NCBI RefSeq assembly: GCF_035582795.1
Contig: NC_134367.1
Span: 3,908,501-3,972,500 of the forward strand
Source: Mycteria americana
Lineage: Eukaryota > Chordata > Aves > Ciconiiformes > Ciconiidae
Direction of reading: 5' to 3'
DNA: 64,000 nucleotides
In this document: piece after piece, positions 24,717-35,909 of the stretch
Layout: each line of letters opens with the position of its first letter
Position numbering within the stretch: position 1 is the stretch's first letter
Position numbers and translations under genes: made by a program
The notes under the pieces: model-generated
The model's database searches: none
The model's input: the letters and a program-made list of their open reading frames with translations, nothing else
What the model was told of the DNA's origin: nothing

Positions 24717-25103
24717 CAGTTCCTTCCTGAGCCACGTCAAAGCTTCGTCGATGCTCTCAAAGCCACCTATTCTCCCTGAGGTAAGAGTCACCTTGTCCTG
24801 GGCAGGGGTCCCATTGAGATGCAGCTGCACCTTCCTCAAGGGGACAGTCTCCCCTGTGGCCTTTTTGGCCTTGGTCACCTCCTCCTCCTCCTCCTCCTCC
24901 TCTCCTGCCGGCTGGGGGCTCTTCCATGCCTGCTCCTCCAGCTTCGCCTTCCACTCCAAGTAGGACGGGCGCCTGGTCTCCAGTCTCAGCTTCTCTGTCA
25001 ATGCCTTGAGGCTCCTCAGGTGGTCATCAGGAGGAGCAGCACCTCCAGAGCCAGCATCTGTGCTGTCCAGTGCCTCTTCTATTTGGATTTTGGGTAGAGA
25101 CAT
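24717..25103 (-). CDS. FAM167A: FAM167A, first coding exon
   Basis: This exon encodes residues 1-129 of FAM167A. It starts MSLPKIQIEEALDSTDAG and carries the conserved block PPDDHLRSLKALTEKLRLET (about residues 24-43) and RRPSYLEWKAKLEEQAW, then a glutamate run near residues 68-75, and it closes with FESIDEALTWLRKEL. The donor after the CTG leucine codon is GTAAGT (24711-24716 on the plus strand), so the exon joins in phase 0 to 14443. The total is 129+87=216 residues against about 214 in human. The ATG at 25103 is chosen because it gives the family N terminus. The middle of the exon (residues 55-105) is weakly conserved and low in complexity, as in other species. A CTC triplet tract at 24879-24905 encodes the glutamates and may vary in length between individuals. 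Confidence 0.97.
24879..24905 (+). repeat. CTC triplet microsatellite inside FAM167A coding exon
   Basis: About eight consecutive triplets encode the glutamate run of FAM167A on the minus strand. Triplet changes keep the reading frame. Confidence 0.95.
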
Positions 25104-25273
25104 CCTCTTTGGGAGTCAAATGGCATAGGCGTGTGCTGCAAAGGGCCAGGGATGGAGGTGGGAAACCCTCAGGGCTGGACCAGCTCCTGCAGCGTGCCAA
25201 ACACAGCCCCTTGTAGGACAGCTGGGGTGGTGGTGGCTCCTGCTCATGCACCACGCTGGCCCTGGATGAACAC
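25104..25273 (-). other. FAM167A: FAM167A 5' UTR part of exon, two possible acceptors
   Basis: On the minus strand two good acceptors precede the start codon. One is a CCCTTTGCAG acceptor that would start the exon at 25135 (32 nt of leader). The other has a stronger tract, CTGCTTTTCTTCCAG, that would start it at 25273 (170 nt of leader). I cannot decide between them. Either implies at least one upstream non-coding exon at higher coordinates, as in the human gene. Confidence 0.5.
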
Positions 25274-28200
25274 CTGGAAGAAAAGCAGATGGTTGGTTTC
25301 CAGTTTGAGAAGGAAAAGTGAGCGAGAAGGGAGAGACGGCTCCTGCTGCAATGGAGGGAGCGAGGGCTTTGGGAGAGGCATGGTGCCAAAGTGCTCTTGG
25401 GGAGTGTTACCTCACCTGAGCTATCTGACTGCTTTTGGGGCAGGAACAGACAGGCTCTGGCTTTTAGGGAAGCTCTGGTTACCTACAACTCCAGTCTTGA
25501 CTCAAGGGGCCATGAAAGGGTTGCCAAGGAGGACAAGACACATTCACAGACCCCCCTCTGGAGCTGTATCACACAACCCAACGTCCTCTGGAGACAGCAA
25601 TGGCTGTTGCTGGGGGTCGGAGTGTCTATGCGTGCTGTTTTGCTGATTTCCTGGCTGGCAAACCTACATCTTTCCACTTGGGCAAAACAGGACCAGTTGA
25701 AGTAAGACAACCCAAACTTCTCCCAAGAGTTTGAGCCAAAAGGAAAGCTGGGAAAAGTGGCTTCCCCCCCCCCAGTTTTACAGATTTGTGTTTAGGTCTA
25801 GGTTTGCTAAAGATGCCCAATCTGCAGCCCATTCAGCTCCCTCCTGTCCAGCAGACTCAGGGCAGGGGCATGGTCCCCGGACAAGTGTGAGAGTAACTGG
25901 GGTGCTGGCATGGCTTGGGTTCAGATGCCTGCGCCCAGGGAGACTTGTGGTTGCCATCACTGAACACATCCAGTCTCACCACTGGGAATGCTCCCAATGG
26001 TCCCCTTGAAAAAAACACTCTGATGGAGGACTAGCACAGAGTCCTGGGAAAACTCCTAGCTCCTCCTGCCAAAGCTGGGCTACCAAACCTGCCTCCGTGG
26101 GACCTGGTGGGCCAGAGGACTCTAACAACTCCACAAGAGTTAAGCTCAGGCAGCTTCTGCATTCATTTGATGGTAGGATCAGATAAGAGGCTTTCTCAAG
26201 TTCGTACGCCCATCTGTGGCTGAGCTAGGAATATATCCAGAGCTCTCGTCTACATGTTGAACACAAAACAAAATACTTCTTTGCCTGCCCGGTAACATGC
26301 TCGGAAAGACCAGCCAGGACATATGCAGCTTTCTAGCTGGATGCACTAAACCGCAGCCATAGGAGTTACTCAGCCATTCTTTTCCCTGCTATTTGCTCCC
26401 ACAAAGACATGTGTAACTCTGAAATCCAGACCATAATTATGCCTCTCGAACCTTTTCAGTAAGAAGATTCAATTTAAAATAAACACCAACGGAGAGCAAG
26501 ATTTATCCCACAATTGGGTACAGGCACATGAGCTGAACGAGGAGTTGATAATATACACACAGACAGTCTGGGGGTGGAGAATTAGTCATGTTGCAGTCTT
26601 GTTCCTGCTCCTATTTATGTTAATGAGAGTTTTACGGTGAGCGGGAGCAAACACAGATACTATATCAGGTTGAAGCCAACAGCTCTCATGCCTGGAGCAG
26701 CAATAATTTTCCTTCTTCCGTTGAAAAAATAGATGGTATGGAGGGGAAAGCAGAGGGCTGCCCTGTCAGAGAGTCGGGTCCTGCACCAGCTCTTGCACGG
26801 ATGCTCTGCAGAGCTGAGGGCATGGCGATGAATTTCACTTGCCTCCAGCTCCAGCCTGCTGTAATCAATAAAGGGAAACACCTAACGACTTTAAAGACCT
26901 CACTTCTGAGCTTTTCTTCTGTCCATTGAGATGGAGATTGCTAGGGGTGGCCAAAACCAGCAGCCCAATAGTCTGCTGCAGCTCTGCACTGGGCTACTGG
27001 ATTTGGTAACCCCTAGCAAAGACAATATTTTTATAGTAAGGCTGACTTTTCTGAATGCCACAGCTACAAGTCAGAGCCCCCACAAACTCTTTCGTCTTGT
27101 GTCTTCAGCATGTATAAAATCCTCAGGGAAAGGTGGGAAAGGCCCTTGCTATTTGAGCCCTGGTACAGCTCAGTTAGCATGTACAGCACTGGACCATGAA
27201 AACAGGACAGCAGTTTGGAGCCCCCCCTTTGTCACGACCCTGCTGCCATCTCCCCCTCCCCATCACTACCTCCCAGCAGCTTTGGAGGGATTTGATTTTT
27301 CTACCCTAAAAGGGGCATTGATCCAACCCATCCTTCACCTCCTCCCCGGTGCAACACAAAACTTCTCATTCACCCTGTAGGGGCACCCCCTAAATAGTCT
27401 GTTCCCCAACCTGTACAAACTCAAAAATGGCAGAAAGGAGCCACCTCTAATTTCCTATCAATATCCTGGACTTGGGTCAAAGACCTGCAGTAGGAAAAGA
27501 GATCTGAAAGTGGTAAGCGTGTGAAAAATTTCTGTGTGCGAGGCTGTAATACAAACCTGTTTGCTGCCTGAGAGCTACCTAATTCCCAGGAACAAACCTG
27601 GCCTCTGGCTCAAATCAACAGACCTCTCCCAGTCTCAGTTTCCCCTTAGGCTGGCCTGTGCAAGGGAATTTAAGTGATTAACCCTTGATTTGTCTTCATT
27701 ATCACACTTGCCAGGCTCAGGGCATTCATGCCATGCCTAATTAGGGGGAACGGGAGTTCAGCACCAAAATGGGGTGAGGGTCTGCTCAATAAGACCTTTT
27801 CCTCAGGGGTTTCCCCCTTCCCTTGCATGAATCCTATGAATCCTGAAGGCACAAGGACACATGAGGTCACTGAGACAACAAAAAACCCTTTAATTTCTTC
27901 ATTGGGTTAGGTTTCTATCAGAGAAATCAGCTTAACTGACCGACCCTGCGAGCTGTAATGCAAAGGGATTAGCAGAAGCACACAACCAGCATGGAGAAAT
28001 AACAGGACTGTCAAACTGGATGGGGTGTGACGTCCTACCACACCAAGACTCATGGAGCTGGCACGCCCTGAGGCTTGGCTTTTGCATGGTTGCAGGTCAG
28101 CGATGCAAATCCTGCCCTCTCCCACGCCAGACACACCTTGTGAAGCTCATGGGGTGTCCTATGCTCTAAGAAACCAGGTCCAGCAACACAATCTGCCACC

Positions 28201-31200
28201 GCAACTTCCCACCGCAGCCATTCCTCCAACCCCGAAGCAGATGCAGAAGACCTGTCCCCATCACACACCCTCAGACATCCCTCCCCATGCATTAGAGCAG
28301 GGGATCAGGAGACCCATGTGAACATCCCCTGACAAACCTGGTGTGATGGGGCATGTACTGGGAGGCACAGGGAGGTGTACAGGGGTGTGAGAAAAGCTTT
28401 GTTTTACCATCACTGATGATGGATAACAATAAATTCAGATGCTGTTCGTGGTCAAAAGGGAGATGGCACAGCCTTTTACCCTGCGGGAGTTTTACGTGCC
28501 TGAGAAGTTTTGTACGTCTGTACCTTCCCCATCTCTGTGCCCTGGTCAGCTTTGAACATGAGGCATTCACAAAGCAGCGTTGGTTGGTATGTGCTAGCAC
28601 AGGTACAGCCTGTTAAATTAAGGGCTGTAAATAAGAACACACAGTGCTTTGGAAGGTCACATGCTAGGGAGCAAGATGTCTAGGAGAAGAAAGAAAAAAA
28701 AGAAGGGGGAAACACTCAGGATGGAAACGAGAGGGGAAAAAGCAGAATAAATAAAACTATCAGCCAAGGCAGAGGTGTGGGGAGCAAATTATTCTGCTCT
28801 CTTCACTATTCCTGGTGGACTTCAGCTTACTGTAATACAATTTTTTATTGCAGAGGAGCAGCAGTGATTGTAAAAGCCTATATTACTTTGCTCATCTAGT
28901 CTCTGAGAAGAAAAAAGGGTCTCGGTATGAGATAAAGCCCAGGTCGAGGGAATTCCTTTTGCAGGATGAAGGGTTGCCTGCATAGCACTTCTGGCATGAG
29001 TTAAACAGGGTAGAGGTAATGTTTCAGCCTGTTAATGACCTTCGAAAAGCACTTCAGCCCTTTTTATGCCTCAATTTCCCTCTCACTGAGTAGGCAGTTC
29101 ATGTAATTGGCCTTTAGGAAAAAAGCTCTGAGGATCTTCAGAGACGTACGGAGATTCACCTCTGGTATCTTCAGGTCTCTCCATCTCATCCGGGTCCCCA
29201 TGCTCTGACTATCATCAGTGCAGGGACACCCTCTATGATCCACGGAGTCTGGGGTGCAAACCCCCTGACTGTTTGCAAGGCATTTGCTCCAAGGGTTTGC
29301 AGAGGTGTCACCCTGTGGACCATGCAGACATCCCTTGATCTCCTACAAAAGAAAACCCTAAACTGCACCTGCTAACATCAGAAATGAGCTCTGTAGGTCC
29401 TAGTGAGTAAGGAGGACCCTGAGCCTGAAACAGCGGGCTGGAGAAATACCGCGGTGGAGCAAGAGCTGAGGGGACGGAGCCCGGCGTGCATACCCCGTGC
29501 AGGGAGAGCCGTGTTTGCTTTCCTTCTTGGCACAGCAAAAAGACGGGGATGGGGTGGGGATCCTGACCCCGCGGAGGTCTGCAGCAGGTTGGCAGCGGGG
29601 CAGTGAGGAGGAGATGCCTGTGCAAGGGGGTTGCCATAGCAATGGAGTAAGGGAGGACTCCGGCTGCTGCAGGGTGGTGGATGGAGGCTCCAGAGCATCC
29701 TCCAGACAGCGGACATGCCAAAGCCCCGGGCAGCGAATGAAGGGAGGAGAGACTCATCTGGGTCAACGCTGCAGCTCCCTGGAGCTGGTGATTCCCTTTC
29801 AGGGAGGCTGTACGTGAATCGTGCCTTTCCCCATGCCAAAATGACTTTGCTCAGGAGAGGAGCTGCTGTGCTGTGTGAGCTTTGGAAGAGCGGGCTCTTC
29901 CTCACCCTGGGGTTCCCTGCCACAGCCCCCCCAAACAGCACGGCTGCTCTGCACAAGGCTCCTGCAGAGCTGGACAGCAAATCGCTCCCCTGGCCGTCCC
30001 ACAGAGTCAGAGGAGAGCCAGATGTTATCCAGGATTTGGACACCCGATCCCTTTCTGTAGCACCTGAAATCTTCTCCTGCAGAAAACTGACCTGGTTCCC
30101 AAATGCCTTTCTTGCCTGTCCCAAAGTGACCTTCAGCCTTCCTCCCCCCAGAAAGAGAAGGCTCCAGCAACCTGAAGATCTGCCCGATCCTGAAGCCAGG
30201 ACCCCCTCCAGGCAGAGGCCCCTGCTGAAATTGGGGCTGTCAGGAGCAGATGCTCTCTGCCTGCTCGGAATGGTTGGGGCAGGATGGACGGGGGTCTGTC
30301 CATGCAAGGCTGGCGAGGTTATGGAAGAGCCCCCAGCCCTCAGTTAGTGCCCACTGGACCTAGTGGCCATGGAGACCTCCTGGCCACACTCACGTGGGCT
30401 GTGAGCTCAGCCTTTCTTCCAGGGGCAGGACAAAGACATCAAAGTGACCAAGCTGGGCATCATAAGCCGGAGCGCAGGTCTGGTGACTCTTCCTTCAGAC
30501 CTCCTTGCAGGGCTGCCCACGTTGGCTGTGTCCCTTCACACACACGGAGACCTGACTTCCAGCCTAGCACATGACAAAAGCCCAGGGCCAAGTTTCTGTC
30601 CCCGGGTTGATCCAGAATGCAATGCCCTTGCAGGGGTTTGGAGAGGCGGTCACAGAGCTGCCCCACACAGTGGGCTGAGGTACAGGGACAGCACCCTGCT
30701 TAATGGGATCCTGAGCGCACCTGGATATTCCTGCCCGTTTACTGCCATGAACAAGCCCCTAGAAGACCTCCCAGATAACTCAGATGCTAAGGTCAGCAGC
30801 AGGGAAGCAGCCCTTCAGATGTAGACGTGGCATTCACAGATACACAGGGGCAAGAAGGAAGAAATGGGGATTTCCATTCATGTATGACCTGGCGTAGGGT
30901 GAGGCTTCACCCTGCCACATCGTTCTGCCCAAATGACCCCCGGACAGACCCCCAAACAGTGACCAAACATTCTGCCCAAATGACCCCCGGACAGACCCCC
31001 AAACAGTGCAATGAAGGGAGGAGGGGAGAGCAGTGGGTGACTGCAGCCAATCCACCAGCCGACAAGAGGAGCCGAGCAAAGTGCGGAGTTAACAGGGGAC
31101 CAATTTGCACTCCCTGCCCTAAGGTATTTCTCCCAGGCTCACCTCCAGCATCACTAGCAGAGTCAGAACCTGCTTCAATAAATACATTCCTGCCTAGCTG

Positions 31201-33812
31201 CGTGTTGTCCCTCCTGCCTCCCCTGCACAAAAGCAAGCAGGCTCCTTTCGAGGAAGCAGGACTGAGGTTGCTGACTGCTTTAGATGGACCCTGGCAGCTC
31301 CATTTTCAGACCAGCTCAGCTCCCATCGATCGGCAGATTTCCAGTGGGCAGGGGGAAATCCTGCATGAAGATGGGCATTGCCGGATATTTGGCATTCCCG
31401 CAAACCGGTCTTCCAGTGAGTGGGAAGCATTCGCAAACTGGGAAGCAGGAGGGGGTCAATGCTCTCAGCCCATCAGTCCAAACCAGGTATAATCACTCTT
31501 AGAAGGAAAGGGATTAAGCAGCAGCAGCAAAGGCAAGTTTACACCCTCTTGGTGAAGACACCCTGCCCACCCTAGTTATCTTCTGGTAAGGCCTGTTGGG
31601 GTGAAGGGAGCCATGGATTATGGGCAAGGGTTGCTTCTCCATGCACTGCCCCAGGGTCCTAGCAGGTTTTGGGACCCAATCCTGGAGATGGCACGCCTGA
31701 CCTGTCCCCAGAGATGCCCCCGAAGGACCTGTGGTTTGGCAGAGCCACTTCCTTCCCTTATTTTCCCTGCTGCCACCCCAAGCACAGCCACGTTTCAGCA
31801 AGGAAAGAGCAGACAGAGCAGGCAGGGACCTCTCTGTGCCCGTGCAACCAGGGTAATGCGAAGGGCTGGGACTCCTTGGGAATGAGCCAGATCAGGCTGA
31901 GAAATGCTCTCTTCCCAGGAGACTGGCACAGGGAGTTATTTTTCCCTAAATGCAGCACGGAAGGCAGAAGGGTATGTTTTCAGAAAAAAACCTCTTTCCG
32001 GCTTCGCTGGGCTTCATTCTGCCCAGCACTGAGCTCACCCCCCCCAGAGAGAAATGCCAGGGCCAGCTCCCACTCAAGACCCTGAGGCTCCCAGTTAAAG
32101 TGATCGGGGGAGTGGGCTCAGCCCCCCAGAGATCCCCTGATCCCCTTTGCATGCTCCCTGTCCCATCCAATTACCCGCCTTGGCCGCTGCCCGAGCAACG
32201 ATCATACAGCCCCTGTACTCAGACCTGTCTTCTCCCAATGCTGAGCTGCACTTTGCTATTTAATATTATTTCAGGCAAGCTGGTTGCAAACAGACCCTCA
32301 CTGCCTTCCCCCAGAAAGGCTACGTTACCCTGAGGTTGTTGTTTTGTTGTTTTTTTTTTTTTTTTTTCCCCTGCAGTGTCTCTGCTACATTTTGCAAACA
32401 CCTAATGGCTGCGGAGCTATTGCAAGCCCGGAGCCCGGGAGGTGCCGGATCCCTCCCATTCTGCTTCAGTTTTGTGTTGTACAGATCCCCCCATGAAGAG
32501 GTACCACTGCAGCGGGCATTCGAAAGCGGAGGAGACCTGAGATGCAAATACCAGCAACAGCCCCAGTATGCTGAAATGATGGCTGGCAGAGAGAAAACCC
32601 ATAGCAGCCAAAACAGGCTGTTCCCACTGAAAAGTGGGGAGTCCATAGGATACAGGGGATGAGCAGACAAAGCCGAGATAACACGGTACCAGCCAGACAC
32701 AGATCCTCCCTGGAAACAAGGCACTTGGTTTTCATCCATTTTACTCCCCCCCCCTCCCTCTCCACTGAGGTCCCTGATATAGAAAAGCTCCAAAAGGCAG
32801 AGCGGTGCCGAATAATACAGGAAAACAGGGAAGGGTCTCCTTAGCCCTGCCCGGGTGCCCGTTGCGGGAGAGGTGTCAGCCTGCGTGGACTGGAGAGGGT
32901 GCGGGCTGTGCGATTCGGGTGGTGTGGGTGCAGAGGTGTGCATTGCACTGGGGTGCGCTGGCTGGGGCTGCACAAGCGCTTGTGCTGGGAGGGGTGTGGG
33001 CTGACGGTATTATTTTAGCAATTAGCCCCAAGCTGTTATAAAGGGCTCTGAAGAAGTTCTGGGTGATTTCCAACCCCCCCCCCCAGGGTTAACGTGAGCT
33101 GCAAGGGCCGGACCTGAGCAGGTGGAAACCCGCTCTGCTCAGCACACAGTGCCTGCTTCAAAAATCAAAGGTAGCTACGCCCTGTGAGGCCACCACGCTT
33201 TATCCCATTATGTCTGCACTGCACAAGCTGACAAACCTTTCCAGGGCTCTGGGAAATCTCGAGGAGGGGGCAGGGGGAGCAACAGGTGATCGTCCCAAAA
33301 ACCTGGCCAGACTCTTCCCCGTTACGCCCCAGCCAGTGCAGAAAAATCCCCCTGAAGGTGGTGAGTACCCCCACACCACTCGCAGCTGAGAGCAAAATCC
33401 ACAAGCCTCATCGTTAAAGGAGGACTCAAACCCTGCCCTGATTTCCAGCCCGTCCCAGTCAATGGGGAGCCACCGTGCCGGCCATCTCCAGGGGATTTCA
33501 GCAAGGCAGGAGATTGTGGCTGAGGGGGACACGCAATGCAATCCCCCAGCCCCGCCACGCCGTAGCCTGCACACCAGACCCCAGTGCTGAACTTCACAGT
33601 GCACGGGGTCCCCATCGCTCTCCCCCCGATGCTCCCCAGGGACCTGGTCCTTGCTGCTACCCCTTTCTGCAGGGCTGGAAAAGCCGGGGGTCCCCTCCAG
33701 CACCGGGCGTCTCTCCGACAGCTCCCGTCCTGGGTGCAGCGGGGTGTCCCCAGGGTGGCTGAGCTCTCCCCCAGCCCCAGCACGGCCAAGCAAATGGGAG
33801 CAACAAACTTAC
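25274..33812. other. Divergent intergenic interval, FAM167A side
   Basis: No coding exon is recognised. The interval should contain the first intron of FAM167A. It includes the 47-bp tandem duplication and several long open frames (for example 29378-30307 minus, 30827-31492 plus) that lie in GC-rich sequence and show no family features. A possible end of the inverted-repeat element is at about 28585-28613 (GGTATGTGCTAGCACAGG). Confidence 0.45.
30923..31008 (+). repeat. Tandem duplication, 47-bp period
   Basis: TTCTGCCCAAATGACCCCCG through AAACAGTG occurs at 30923 and again at 30970, identical over about 39 bp. The lack of divergence indicates a recent duplication or a polymorphic tandem repeat. 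Confidence 0.95.
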
Positions 33813-33930
33813 CGGGGACCAAGTCAGAGGGAAGATTGCACGGACATCTTGGCTCCCTCCTTCCGCCTCGGGTCTCCAACTTGGTATTTGCAGAGCAGTG
33901 TCACCAGTGCCTTCAGGAGACTGTCTCATC
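33813..33930 (-). other. Candidate 5' non-coding exon end for FAM167A
   Basis: A good minus-strand donor, CCCCG followed by GTAAGTTTG, occurs with its exon side at 33813. It lies in a GC-rich interval (about 33440-33930) on the correct strand and upstream of the coding exon, so it could supply the missing leader exon. There is no further support, and the exon's other end is not determined. Confidence 0.2.
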
Positions 33931-33957
33931 CTCCTCTCCGTCTCGCTTCAGAAATCT

Positions 33958-33970
33958 GTGTGTGTGTGTG
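33958..33970 (+). repeat. Short (GT)n run with flanking T tracts
   Basis: TGTGTGTGTGTG followed by T8 and, 20 bp later, a T20 run. Simple sequence only. Confidence 0.85.
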
Positions 33971-35620
33971 TTTTTTTTATTTAAGGGACTGTTTTTTTTT
34001 TTTTTTTTTCCCCAGCGGTTGCGTCAGGCCTGTTGCCTGGAGACAGGCGAGCTATTCCAGTTTGAGCTTTTCAGTCCAGATTTCCTCTCTCTCTTTCATT
34101 CATACCACCAAGCCCTGAACCTACCTCCCACCAAGCAATAACCCTGGAGAGACCTGAAAGGGAGGAGCTGCACAGCCTGGGTCCTAAACATCCTCCGACT
34201 CCGGCACCCCAACGAGGGAGGAGGGGTAACGATGCCCTCGGCACGGGTAACAGGGATGAAGGGGTGCTGTCGAGGGCAGGGACCCAAAAGGCTTGCAGGA
34301 GATGCCCGGAGAGCTGGTGTACTCCCAGAGGAGCCTGTGGCTCTTCCCGACACGAACCGGGGCTGGCGTCCCGGCGGTTGCACGCCACGGAGAGCTATGA
34401 GCCCTTCTCCAAGGAGCCTGGGGTCCTCTGGCACTCGGGAGAGCTTTGGGATAACGTTTTCCAGATGCCACGGCTTGCCCAGGGGTCAGCGTGTGTGTGG
34501 AGGGGAGTTTTGCAAGGCTGCATCAGCATCTCCGGGAAGCCCTGGGCTGGGTATCTCTGGGCACCGTGGCTAGTACTCGCTTGCTGGCACCATCCATCCC
34601 TGGACAGAAACCAGCTCAGAACCAGCCTTTGCCTGTCTTTTGTACTGGGAAAGCGCCTGTTGCTCCCACGTCTCCCCCCGTGGGGCTGGAAACCATTTTA
34701 ACTGCTTCCAAGGAGGGACTGATAGAGGCATGTGCCCCAGCTGCTGGCTGACTCGGGGCCAGAAGCGAAGGCAGGGGACAGGGAGGGTTTTCTTCCTTCA
34801 CCAGGAGCTGAAGGTTAACCCCTCGAAGCCTGGGGACAGCTCTCGAAAGCAACCCACACATCTGTCCCCACGTGCAGCTATTGCACATCTGGTGGTCTCA
34901 GGACCACTGGCCGTGTTTGTGAACCTGGTGGTGCGAAGGGTTAAGTGTTGGCCATCGACACCTAACTATCCAGGCCCCTTCCCACATTCAGCTTGTGTGA
35001 GAGAAACCTGCTCACAGCCTTCTTTTTTTTTTTTACCCTTCCCTTCTCCTGCCTAAACTGTCCCTCTTCTCCCCCCTGGGCATCAGGGAGAGATTTACAG
35101 CCCTCTCCTGAGTCCAGCGTCCCAACAAGGGCCTTACAAACCACATCACAGGGCTGGGATTTCCCACCTCCCTTCAAATGCCAGCCATACCGGGGGTGTC
35201 CCAGACCCCCCCCCAGTAATTTGGATGCTGTGTCTGTACAGCACCGAGCACAGGGGGAGCGGCCGCCCTGCGAGACGCGGCAATGCAGACTCCAAAGAGT
35301 GAAGAACAGCGTTTTCACATTTCTGATGTAAATGCAATTTTTTACTTATTTTTTTGCTTTGCCAGCACCTTTTTTTGTCAGATTTCAGATGTGGATATGC
35401 AAACTCAGTCTGGTGATCATCTTTCACTGTGCTGCAGGCGGCCACCCCACGGCTTGCACCCGCCCTTCCTGGGGCTGCTGATGATGGAGAGAGAGCAGGG
35501 AGATGGAAGAGCTGCTGCCTTCATGCTCAAACCATCTGACACAGACCTACAGCTGCATTTAGGCTCTTAGCAGCAAATGGGTCGTTCAACATTTCCTGCA
35601 ACATCTCATCAAAACAAAAA

Positions 35621-35909
35621 CTGGGTCCATGCCGATGAACCGAATGGTGTCAAGGAATGGGCACGGGCACAGGAGCCTGGTGGAACATAGCCCCTGGTCT
35701 GGTTTTGACGTGGGGCAGGAAATCCTGGGACATGGCTCAGGAATGGGCAAGACCAGGGTCCCTTCCCCACAGACAAGTTGGATGCAGCCACCCAGATTTG
35801 ATAGCCAAGAGCATTTAACTGCTCGGACGTGGGCAGGCAGGGTCAGTTGGCCTCAGGGCCAGAGACACGATCTAGCATGGGTTAGTTTACTAGCAGAGGT
35901 GTCACTACC
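35621..35909 (-). mobile_element. Inverted-repeat element, copy 7 (full length)
   Basis: The interior reads GGCTCAGGAATG, CAGGGTCCCTTCCCCA, GATGCAGCCACCC (35781-35793), TTTAACTGCTCGGACGTGGG and CAGTTGGCCTCAGGG, ending in GTTAGTTTACTAGCAGAGG. The left end CTGGGTCCATGCCGATGAAC is a diverged terminal repeat. Length is 289 bp, the same as copy 5, which supports a family length near 285-290 bp. Confidence 0.6.

Noticed and set aside
27625-27650. MIR-like phrase (CAGTCTCAGTTTCCCC)
   Set aside because: Isolated short match with no supporting neighbouring blocks.
29055-29100. MIR-like phrase (TGCCTCAATTTCCCTCTC)
   Set aside because: Only one short block matches; the other MIR blocks are not recognisable on either side.
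29378-30307. 309-codon minus-strand open frame
   Set aside because: GC-rich region with long overlapping frames on both strands; no conserved motif, and no splice or start context that supports a gene.
30827-31492. 221-codon plus-strand open frame
   Set aside because: It contains the tandem 47-bp duplication translated twice and no recognisable domain.
32320-32973. 217-codon minus-strand open frame
   Set aside because: It ends in a poly-Lys run made by the T tract at 32343-32367 and has no conserved features.
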